Shown: piece after piece, positions 1 through 8,166 of the stretch
Position numbering within the stretch: position 1 is the first letter of the stretch
Layout of the letters: each line of letters opens with the position of its first letter
Assembly: GCA_027575765.1 (NCBI GenBank)
Contig: JANBPT010000792.1
Location: forward strand, 1-22,888
Direction: 5' to 3'
Origin: Tieghemiomyces parasiticus
Taxonomy: Eukaryota; Kickxellomycota; Dimargaritomycetes; Dimargaritales; Dimargaritaceae
DNA: 22,888 bases
The notes under the pieces: generated by a model
What the model saw: only the letters and a program-made list of their open reading frames with translations
Told to the model about the DNA's origin: nothing
The model's database searches: none
Program-made: the position numbers and the translations under genes

Positions 1-953
1 TTGGTCGACGCCAGACGCCTAACTAAGGCTGGACAGTCCAGGCTTGCCGAGTGCCCTTGGGCGGCATGGAAGGGTATTGTGAACTCGATCTTTCGGGTTT
101 TCTGGGAGGTATCCATGGTCACAAAGGCGGGCATACAATTGGGACTTCCTACACATTTGTTAGCGTAGTTCAGTTCGCCAATCTTACCGTGCCAAGCCTT
201 TGGGTATCTATCAGCCATTTTTTCCTTATCCTTGTTAGATGCTAGATTGACATAACTCCGGATTTTGGCTATATCTTTCTTAATGACCTTGGCGTTGTTG
301 GTCGGAGGCTTGAGGTTGGGACGGCCGTGGCAAGCGTGGGAGATAGACTCCAGCCCATAAAGAAATCCTTCACGTCGACGAGAGGTGTAAGCGGCCATGA
401 ATTGAGGGTCGTTTAACAACTGGGCTTTGATGCCACTCCAAGCTAGTTCATCAGCATAACTGGCAGAGTTGATGGGCGAGGTCATCACATGGTTGGCCGC
501 TTTGGGGATTGCAGCAGCAGGATTGAAAGGGATGCCTGGACTGTCCGTAGACAATTCACTGGTAATGGTTTCGTAGTTATTGTTGTCATACGCGGAGAGG
601 ACGTTGGGAAAGTCCCTAGACACCTTGGCTGTCGGTACGGTGGAGGAGTCTGGTCTGATATACGGATGAAAAGCTGAGGGCTTTCCGCTGACGCGATGGG
701 CGGCGAGGCGAAGGTCGTCGGCTCGGGACACTGCATTTGTTATGGACTCGTTGTCATCGGTACCTTTCATGAAGAGGGCTTTGGGATGGTTACTGAGCAC
801 CTTGGTTGAAGGGGTAGTCGGTACAGTGGAGGAGGCTTGTTCGTTTAGGACGGTTTTCCAAAATTCACTGGTGGGACGGATATCTCCGGCTTGGGACGAG
901 GGTGTAAGGGCCAGCACGAGGCCGATAATGAGCATGGGAAACGCGGCGGTCAT
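1..953 (-). CDS. Secreted orphan protein, C-terminus cut by window edge
   Basis: An open frame of 317 codons runs from the ATG at 953 to the left edge without a stop, so the 3' end lies outside the window. Residues 1-22 look like a signal peptide: a hydrophobic core (LIIGLVLAL) followed by SQA, with likely cleavage before GDIRP. Residues 41-75 and 103-135 are related copies; both begin SSTVPT and share a KV..P..L..D.N..(E)xIT pattern, so the N-terminal half carries an internal duplication. Residues 166-317 look more ordered, with four cysteines (208, 267, 273, 307) that could form disulfides. The start has A at -3 and a TATA box 186 bp upstream. No intron is visible. I recognise no domain; the function is unknown. 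It could be a cell-wall, extracellular or effector-type protein, but this is only inferred from the signal peptide. Confidence 0.82.
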   Translation of the reverse strand, partial: MTAAFPMLIIGLVLALTPSSQAGDIRPTSEFWKTVLNEQASSTVPTTPSTKVLSNHPKALFMKGTDDNESITNAVSRADDLRLAAHRVSGKPSAFHPYIRPDSSTVPTAKVSRDFPNVLSAYDNNNYETITSELSTDSPGIPFNPAAAIPKAANHVMTSPINSASYADELAWSGIKAQLLNDPQFMAAYTSRRREGFLYGLESISHACHGRPNLKPPTNNAKVIKKDIAKIRSYVNLASNKDKEKMADRYPKAWHGKIGELNYANKCVGSPNCMPAFVTMDTSQKTRKIEFTIPFHAAQGHSASLDCPALVRRLAST

Positions 954-1138
954 GATGGTAGCCCAGGCGTGGTTGTGGAGAGCCAGCGGAGTTGGAGTAG
1001 TGTAGAAAGAATGGGTTAACTGGTACCAGGTCAAGACTATGAACAGGGTCGTTGGTCTGGTGGAGGCCGGGACAGTAGGTAGCTGATGGCAAGGAGTAGG
1101 GAAGACACGGTGGCAGCGTTAGGGCGGCGAGGGAAGGG

Positions 1139-1144
1139 TTTATA
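1139..1144 (-). promoter_or_regulatory. Candidate TATA box of the left-edge secreted gene
   Basis: CTTATAAA on the minus strand lies about 186 bp before the ATG at 953. It is the best TATA match in the upstream region. The call rests on sequence and position only. Confidence 0.5.
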
Positions 1145-3835
1145 AGTGGCAGAGTCGTGCTCTACCCTTTTTTTGTAGTTGGGCCAGGCGAAGCGTATAA
1201 AGGACACCGATGCTGGGCTCTAAGGCGGACAGTGTGTTACCGTCGTCGTCTCCTACCGAATCATCTTGTCCCTTTGCTCGTCAGCCGAGTGAAGGTTAAA
1301 TAAAAAGTCGGCCACTCTCATTAGGGCCTTACGTGGGTCACCTCGTACCGTAACCACCAACCTGCGGCTTGCCACCAATGTCACCCCTCTGTGGGTGATA
1401 CCGAGCATGGTGACAGACGCAGGACGGGCACGCTGCCCAGTGTTCACCATTAACATGGGGTTCCATGATTCGGGCTGTGTCACCCTGTTTCCCTCGCTGG
1501 GCCTGTCTCCGTCCTCAGCTCTCCCCTTCGATCGACCCGAAGTAAAGGACCACGACTCGGTTTATACTCGGAATAGGCCGACAGCCATACTATTAGCTAA
1601 ACCTCATGTTTATATGATGACCGAGGGGGGCGGAAGAGACTGAGGCGACCGAGATGGCTATGTCATTGCGTGTACAATATCTCCTCCCTGTCCCACGCAG
1701 CCTCGGACGTCTGATCCCTAAGAAGGCTTCGTTCTATCGACCGCGGCCAATGTAGCCAGCTAAGGCTGTATCGTTAGAGATAAAATCGTAATATGGCAGA
1801 GGGGAGGGCCCCGCCACAGACCCGGGTGCAATGCCGTTTGTGTGTAGTAGCCCGTATTCACCACCCACACCCGCCCGTCAGCCTTACCTTTCTTCCCCCT
1901 CTTGACTTGTCAACCACCCCCAAATTTCCACCCCAAATAACCGTCCCAAGCATGACTTCCCTGGCCTCCGTCGACATTGTCCGCCTTTCCATCATAACCC
2001 GCATTATAGTTTCCCGCCTGCAGCTTCCCCACCCTTCTTTACCTTCGATCAGTCCATGTCCTCCCTCCCCTCTTCACTCCTTCTACGCCATCCACTCAGC
2101 TGCCTTCCCTCCATGTCCTTTTATAAGACGGCAACGAACCCATCACAGAGGTCTTGGACCTCATTTCCGTGATGGCGGAGGAGGCTTACTATGTCCTGGG
2201 CAATGGCCGGCCTCACTGGGGTAAGCCGACCATGGATACCAGCCGCTTCCAGTTGGATTGCCCATGGTTCCCCGCCGCAACAACATGCGGTCTCATGGTG
2301 TACCTATGTCCAGGTCAACGGTGGAGACTTGTCACGGCCTCATGCACCCGCTGTCCGCTTCTGCTGACCATTTTATTTTCGGGGGAGGGAGAATTCAAGA
2401 CACTCCACCTGGCCTATTAAAGCTGGCATTGTGAGCGACAGAAACTATGCCAAAATCCGCCGTACAATGCCGGTAATCAGGAAATTCGGTATATTCTTGA
2501 TTTGTTGGTAAACCTACCTCGCACTCCAAGGCCGAAATCATAGGGATGGATTGCGGAAGGTCTCTATTATGCCACATTGAATAGAGGGACATTGGAACCA
2601 GGAGGTAACCTAATAAGGTGATGTTGTACAGTGTGTGGTAGTCGAGATCCCAAGGGGTGTTCTATTGTAATCGGTGCGAGTTTAGGTATAAAGTAGGGTA
2701 CAACATTAGTGGTTAGGTTCGCAGGTTTATATAGCCGAGAAATCTGTAGGAGAATGGACCTTGGCCTGGGGCTCGGTGGTAGGTCATGGCGGGTTTACGT
2801 GAGCCGCTTGGTTCGGCCAATCGCCAATTGCTACGGAGGTCGTGGTCGTTCCTGCAAGGCGTCGCTGTGGCTTGCAGTATTTTTGCGGACGTTGGCTTTT
2901 GGATGCCGACACATTCTTTATTTCTTTTATTATTTTTCGCACAACCCCACCTCAAACACTGCCGACTAAACCAACCCCCGTCTCCACCAATGACTACACC
3001 TTGCCCTGAGGTCACCGCCCGCGGTAGACCTACCAACCCCTTTTATCACCCGAATACCACACCGCTAAGCAAAGACTTTATGGGCCCGTTGCTTACCTAT
3101 GCTTGACGCCTCGCCTGAATGGCAAGAGGCTCAAAATTTGTATCCGTGACACCGCCGCGTTGTCCTCGCTCATCCTTAGGCCAGAGGATGGGAGGAGACG
3201 TTGTGAGGCGCTAGCCGCAGCCATCAGACCGTATCAAGAGCGTGTCTCCCAAGTCGTCGCAGATACAACCAAAGCGTTTTAAAAGTAGTGGATGTCGGCA
3301 ACCTGCAGTCTGCGTCCACCACTCGGATCGGCTCTTTGTTTTCTCTTTGCCTGGTTGCCTATTTGGTAGCCAAGGTACAGAAGAAGGAGATAGGGTGGGT
3401 CTTCCTGTAGCAAAACGTCGCACCGTAGGCCTCTTTGTGTTTTGACAGGCCTATTGCAGCACTGGTACAGTTACACCTCCGAACGCAGCCGCAAAGGACG
3501 GCCCCTTCCTTTATGGCCATCAATTCTGAGAACAGAAAAGCGGCCGGTCCGATCCGCCTTTCGGATTCTGCTGTGTGGAGAGGAGGGACAGAGAGAGAGA
3601 GCACTCCCGAAGTAACACTGTGAAGCCGTTATGTTTGTTCTTTACTCCAGCATACAGTCACCACGACAGCGCAGGTCGCGCTGGTATTGGGTACGCTGGT
3701 CTTTTAGTACCATCCGACATCTCCCGCCTCACCATGACATACCGGAAGTACCCTCGGCTAGGACCCTGTCGACGTCCCTCTCCAAGTTGACTCTTTTCCA
3801 ACACCGGCTGTGGGGTACGCTGCACCCACAGTCCA
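1145..3835. other. Gene-poor spacer between divergent secreted genes
   Basis: No conserved protein or RNA gene is visible on either strand. The longest open frames (for example 1793-2224 and 2154-2420, plus) have low-complexity, pyrimidine-driven composition and no recognisable motif. A 9-bp inverted repeat (ATGTTGTAC near 2620 and its complement near 2698) and a GA-dinucleotide run near 3590-3600 are the only small structures noted. The spacer separates two genes transcribed away from each other, so it must hold both promoters. Confidence 0.5.
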
Positions 3836-3842
3836 TATATAA
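3836..3842 (+). promoter_or_regulatory. Candidate TATA box of the 3960 gene
   Basis: TATATAA lies 118-124 bp before the ATG at 3960, in an otherwise C-rich stretch. Position and match are typical for a TATA-driven fungal gene. Confidence 0.6.
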
Positions 3843-3959
3843 CTCCGTCGATCTGGTCAACCCCAGTCCACCCCAGCTGCTTTCGAGTATTTTCACCACA
3901 CCCTGCTTCCAGCCAACCTATTCAACCGTTTCTGCTGCCTCTCACCACTCGATTCCACC

Positions 3960-5330
3960 ATGGCTGCTTATAATGGCCAACCTTCCTTCCTCCTTACGCT
4001 GACGATGCTATGCATGGTCTATTCGACGATGGGGACTCCGGTGACGGACAATATGGAGGGCTCCCGATTACCGCACGTCGGTGTGCAGCCTAATCCATGG
4101 CTGCTTCAACAGGGAACCTCGTTCACTGCGACACCAGACCCTGCCCCCTTCCAACCGGTGTACGAAGCTGACGACGGCCGGTCAATGCAGCCGCCCGGAA
4201 TGTCCACGCACCTCCCCCATAGCCCCTCGTTTTCGAACCCCGATGGGTGGGATACTTGGCCGGATTTCGACCCCGCCGTGCGTGAAATACTGCTCTCGGG
4301 CGGTGAGACAACCCAGCACGCGCCAGATGCACCTCCGGTCGACCAGCGGAGCGTACACCAGATCAACCCCCAACCAAATGATCGCCACCGTCCACCATTC
4401 CCCTACGAGATGGATATATGGCCGACACTAGACCCAGCCATACAGAAGATACTGACCCCGGACGGTAAAGCACCTCAGCCCGATCTCCTGGACTCACGCT
4501 CGGACGACCAATCGGACGGCAGTCGTAAACACGGCCCTAGTATTGACCCCTCGAAGCGCCCAAGCAAGCAGGACGCCATACATGACCCCAGCTCGACCCC
4601 TAGCCATCCTCCCGACCAGTTCTCCTCGTCGCTAGGGTTTAGCGACACACAGACCATCCCACCACTACCACTGATCAGACCCTTGCCGGCGCAGTTCCTA
4701 TTAGGGAATTCCCTGCGTCAGTTTATCACCAACCAGATTCTTCGATTCACAGCGGATGGAGCTAATGCTGAGTTACGTAAAGACCTAGAATCTTTCTGGG
4801 GCAGGATTATTAATTTATACAATTCTTGTATGCTGACTGCCGCTGCCCGGGCAAGTTCTTCACACTCACCGAGCCAATCCTCCGCTGCCGCCCAACCCAA
4901 GAAGAAAGCTAGGTCAAATTATGCAGAGGACAGCATCCGTTATCTCTATCGTAATTTTGACGGGGACCTTCCTTCTAAACATCATTTGGCACAGCGGCCC
5001 CACTTAGCCCTTCTTACGGCATTACCCGTTGACGATATTATTATGCTAGCCGGTCGCTCATTGTGGGAGTCTGGCGAGGAGATAGGTTTTTTCTTTCCTT
5101 ACGAGTTCCGTAGCGATGGTAGCCTCGTGTTGAACTGTGATGTTCTCACTCGCCATATGGCACGACTTGACAGCACGGTACTTTTCAGAACGTTTACAAT
5201 AGACCGGCACCAACTTATGAAGACTATCCGGTCCCTTGTGTCCCAGAAGCGCCTGTTGAATATCCTATACGCTTTTGAGTTCAGCTTTGAGGAAATCCAG
5301 GAGCTGTTGACTTCCGCGGATAGCCACTGA
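3960..5330 (+). CDS. Secreted orphan protein with twin WPxxDPA motifs and a basic patch
   Basis: A 456-residue single-exon frame. The start sits in an ideal context (CCACCATGG) 118 bp after a TATA box, and an AATAAA follows 34 nt after the stop. Residues 1-26 look like a signal peptide (core FLLTLTMLCMV). Residues 30-240 are proline/serine/aspartate-rich and probably disordered. They contain two related 16-residue blocks at 97-112 (WDTWPDFDPAVREILL) and 151-166 (MDIWPTLDPAIQKILT). Residues 240-456 look folded and helical, interrupted by a Ser/Ala linker at about 296-312 and then PKKKAR at 313-318, which resembles a monopartite nuclear localisation signal. I recognise no family. A signal peptide with a possible nuclear signal is what a translocated effector could look like, but the basic patch may equally be a nucleic-acid or protein contact. 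Confidence 0.85.
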   Translation: MAAYNGQPSFLLTLTMLCMVYSTMGTPVTDNMEGSRLPHVGVQPNPWLLQQGTSFTATPDPAPFQPVYEADDGRSMQPPGMSTHLPHSPSFSNPDGWDTWPDFDPAVREILLSGGETTQHAPDAPPVDQRSVHQINPQPNDRHRPPFPYEMDIWPTLDPAIQKILTPDGKAPQPDLLDSRSDDQSDGSRKHGPSIDPSKRPSKQDAIHDPSSTPSHPPDQFSSSLGFSDTQTIPPLPLIRPLPAQFLLGNSLRQFITNQILRFTADGANAELRKDLESFWGRIINLYNSCMLTAAARASSSHSPSQSSAAAQPKKKARSNYAEDSIRYLYRNFDGDLPSKHHLAQRPHLALLTALPVDDIIMLAGRSLWESGEEIGFFFPYEFRSDGSLVLNCDVLTRHMARLDSTVLFRTFTIDRHQLMKTIRSLVSQKRLLNILYAFEFSFEEIQELLTSADSH

Positions 5331-5363
5331 CCCCTTAATTACTGATCAACTGGTATGTCCATC

Positions 5364-5369
5364 AATAAA
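5364..5369 (+). terminator. Poly(A) signal AATAAA
   Basis: A perfect AATAAA lies 34 nt after the TGA of the 3960-5330 gene, on the same strand. Confidence 0.6.
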
Positions 5370-6056
5370 TTCGAGATGGAATATGTAGCGTAATGTCAAC
5401 ACTGGTGTACGTAAATGTGAGAGGTCACAAGTATTGACCTAAATTGAAATCGGGTAGTATTAACCTCAAGGCGTCCTCTTACGTAAATTACTTTAGGGTT
5501 GGACAGTGTTGTTCGGTACGGCCAACCTTTCGGTCTCGCTCTCCAGTGGCAGAAATAAGCTTATAGGTTGATTTTCTGTACGATAATGGCCCCGGTTACC
5601 CACACGCTTTAAGTATGGTGAAACTTTTCATTTCAGACAATAGTATCGAGCATGATTTTTATTTCCGTTAACGAACCTCCGTTAATCATATAGCTATCCT
5701 ACACGGACAGGAAATTACTCCCTAGGACCCTCCTACTTGCTACCTGGCCGTAGTCATTGGTATCTCGGGTAATAACCGCAGTTTCTCCGGTCATTCAATG
5801 CGAGTTTTATTGCCATCCCTAGCTGTATTCTAGCACTTACCAAGTAGCCTTCACTGCCAGTGTGTCCAGAGCTATTTCACATACTGAATGTGGTACTCAA
5901 AGCCATCACCTAATGTTTCTATATAAAACGCCAATGCAAACCAATCAGGTACGCCTAGCCCAATATATAGTGAGATTATGCCAAATGAGTTTATAAAGGG
6001 GTTTGCCTGAAAGCTGGGCGTTTTGCTTTGCCGAATAGCTGAGGAGGGGGGAAACG
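5370..6056. other. AT-richer spacer before the mariner element
   Basis: No open frame of coding quality on either strand. The stretch is noticeably more AT-rich than the preceding gene. I see no RNA gene or repeat in it. Confidence 0.5.
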
Positions 6057-6092
6057 TATAGATGCTACCAAATATCGTGAGGATTTCGAAGT
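6057..6092. repeat. Left terminal inverted repeat of mariner element with TA target site
   Basis: TATA at 6057-6060 is followed by GATGCTACCAAATATCG... reading inward. The inverted complement of 7321-7351 matches the first 26 bases at 23 positions, and all three differences are transitions. The TA dinucleotide typical of mariner target duplications lies in the TATA at both ends; because TATA is self-complementary, the exact terminal base could be 6059 or 6061. Confidence 0.85.
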
Positions 6093-7351
6093 CAAATGGT
6101 GTTTATTAAATATAGCTGTCACCACTCTGTACTACTCGGCAAGCCCTTTCTATCCATCTATCAAAAAAGGCTCTATAGTCATTCAGCTGGAGCCTGGCTA
6201 GCTGCAATTGCCAGGCGTCCACGACCGCCTCCACTGTGCTGAACTTCTTGCCCCTCAGCCACTGTTTGCCATTCCTGAACAGCCAGAAGCCACAAGGGGG
6301 CAATATTAGGACTGTAGGGAGGGGCTGGCCGAAGTTTGAGCTTAGAGTTGGAAATGTAGGCCTGGGTAGCCTCGGCACGATGCGGCGGTGCACTATCATG
6401 GTGAAGCCACAGGGGGGTGACGGTCCAGACTTCCACGTGCCTCCACCCAGGCCTGGACCATCGGCTTCAGCCCGTACTCTACATAGAGTTCGGTGGAGAC
6501 CTTGACACCAGGGGGCTTGACACTCAGGTGCAACAGGCCACGCCTAGTGAAATAAATGGCCAGCGCCACCATGGGTGTGGTATGGCCCCAGTGAGTCTCA
6601 GTTGGGACAGGGCCACCTTAAGGACGCCACCTCCGGCGATTGGAGCCAGCAGGGGGATCATAAAGGTACACCCAAGTCTCATTGCCTGTGACGATGGAGT
6701 CCAGCAGGTAGTCACTGGCCCCATCAAATTTCTCCAGGAACTTAGTGGCAAAACGTACCCGGTTGTGGCGCTGGTCATTGGTGAGGTTGTGGGGGGATCC
6801 AGCAATTGAAATAGCCGTGCAACCCCAGGTCCCTGCGTAGGACATTGCGCATGGTACTAGGGAAGTATAGCAGACCCAGGCCAGCTGCTCAGCAGTAAGT
6901 TAAGGGTCTTCCCCCAGCCGTCTCAGGATTACGTCCTTGTAATATGCACCAATGTCATCTGATGGGCAACCAGAACGAGGGTCGGCTTCAAAAGAGTGGT
7001 GACCTGTGCGAAAGCAAGTCAGCCACCTGTAGATGGTGGAGTGGCTAGGGGCAGCCAGGCCCAGCTTGGGAGTCAGAACATTAAAAATATCATCTGCCTT
7101 GCGGCCCTCCAGATAGTAATTATAAATAAGCACCCATACATCACGTATGGTTAATTTGGGTGAAATGGGGGAGGGGGTTTGAAAAGTAGACATGATGGAT
7201 GGTTAAAAAAGCAAACTGTGCAGTCAAACATGGTTCAATCCTGGAGTGGTTTATACCAATCGACTCAGCATCATTGACCCTCTTAGCTTTCATCTGAAAC
7301 ACTGCGATCTAAGACCTCCTACTTAAAATCCTCACGACATTTGATAGTATC
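6061..7351 (-). mobile_element. Degenerate mariner (Tc1/mariner superfamily, DD34D) transposon
   Basis: The element is about 1.29 kb, bounded by imperfect inverted repeats of about 30 bp and flanked by TATA on both sides. It carries one transposase reading direction (minus). Length, end structure, TA target and a D-34-D catalytic spacing all agree with a mariner element. The transposase is interrupted, so the copy is not autonomous. It lies about 730 bp beyond the 3' end of the 3960 gene and about 800 bp beyond the 3' end of the kelch gene, disrupting neither. Confidence 0.9.
6106..7193 (-). pseudogene. Mariner transposase pseudogene
   Basis: Starting at ATG 7193, the N-terminal helix-turn-helix region is followed by STIYRWLTCFRTG...DPRSGCPSD, the typical mariner linker. 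In-frame stops lie at 6900-6902 and 6618-6620, and the frame then shifts by one base twice, at C-rich runs near 6411-6416 and 6296-6300. Recognisable blocks continue across the breaks: PHNLTNDQ and TGNETWVYLYDP in the first frame, HHDSAPPH and PPYSPNIAP in the second, and CGFWLF...KKFST to the stop at 6106 in the third. Two of the three catalytic aspartates are replaced: the first is N (TGNE for the family's TGDE) and the third is G (CGF for CDF), while the middle D remains. The distance from the middle D to the third position is 34 residues. Several independent defects make it a long-dead copy. Confidence 0.9.
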
Positions 7352-7355
7352 TATA
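7321..7355. repeat. Right terminal inverted repeat of mariner element with TA target site
   Basis: Read on the minus strand, 7351 to 7321 begins GATACTATCAAATGTCGTGA and pairs with the left end at 6061. TATA follows at 7352-7355, mirroring the left flank. Confidence 0.85.
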
Positions 7356-8166
7356 AGTATAAGATATCGTACCAATAATGATATGACTCGATCGTGCTTA
7401 TGTGGTTCCTGGGACCAACAACACCGAGTACGGCGGAGCTTGGATCAGTTGGCTAAGTCGAATACGAGAAACGTGAGGCTAATGGCGTGTAGGAAACGAC
7501 CCTCTCAATGGTTTAGTACCAGTAGGGATTGAATCAACAAGACATTAGAAGAAGGGAATTAATGATAAACGAAAAAAAGATAGGGATATATGAATCTTTT
7601 AGATTAATGCAAGGAAGATCGGTAAAACGGTCATCAACTAAAGGTAACAAAAGCACGTATTTATCAGACACCATTCCTGGAGTTGATGTTCGAAAAACCC
7701 TGCACCAAATCGGATGCAGTGTTTTCGATCACCGTGAAGGGGGAAGGGTAAATCAATTCAGGGGGAATCTATTTCTTTTTTCTTTACTAGTATGGCTTGG
7801 TGTAGGTTCAAAAACGATGATTAATGCATATTAGCGATTTTAATGATTACGATAATGGAAACGGTATTTAATTGGGAAGTACATGTAACTATAATTACAA
7901 ATGTAAAAGAAATTATTGCCAGGGGGTGCTATGAAATAAAATAAATGCTAGGTAAGGAAGATGATCGGCAGCCTCCAGTAAACGATAATACCAGCCATCA
8001 GTTGTCGGTTGCTCGGCGACCAAATTACCAAGCAATAGTCAGGTACCAGAATCAAAACGATACCGGGAAACTCCGTGTGGTACAGGTGAGGGGGGGGGTT
8101 AGGGATCTGGATAGCAATGTATATAAGGTATGCGTATTTTTCTTACTGGTACATATCCTTGCGGGC
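7356..8166. other. AT-rich spacer with no supported gene
   Basis: From about 7530 to 7950 the plus strand is A/purine-rich and visibly lower in GC than the flanking genes. An open frame at 7529-7834 (101 codons) has no recognisable motif, and I do not call it a gene. A G9 run lies at 8090-8098. The right part is the 3' flank of the kelch gene; no AATAAA for it is evident on the minus strand. Confidence 0.45.

Noticed and set aside
2154..2420. A possible small spliced gene beginning MDLISVMAEEAYY, with a GTAAGC donor and a TATA-like site upstream
   Set aside because: The open frame continues through the supposed intron, the joined product matches nothing I recognise, and no poly(A) signal follows clearly.
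7225..7250. GGTTCAATCC resembling a tRNA B box
   Set aside because: It is one base short of the consensus, has no acceptor-stem partner, and lies inside the mariner element's 5' leader.
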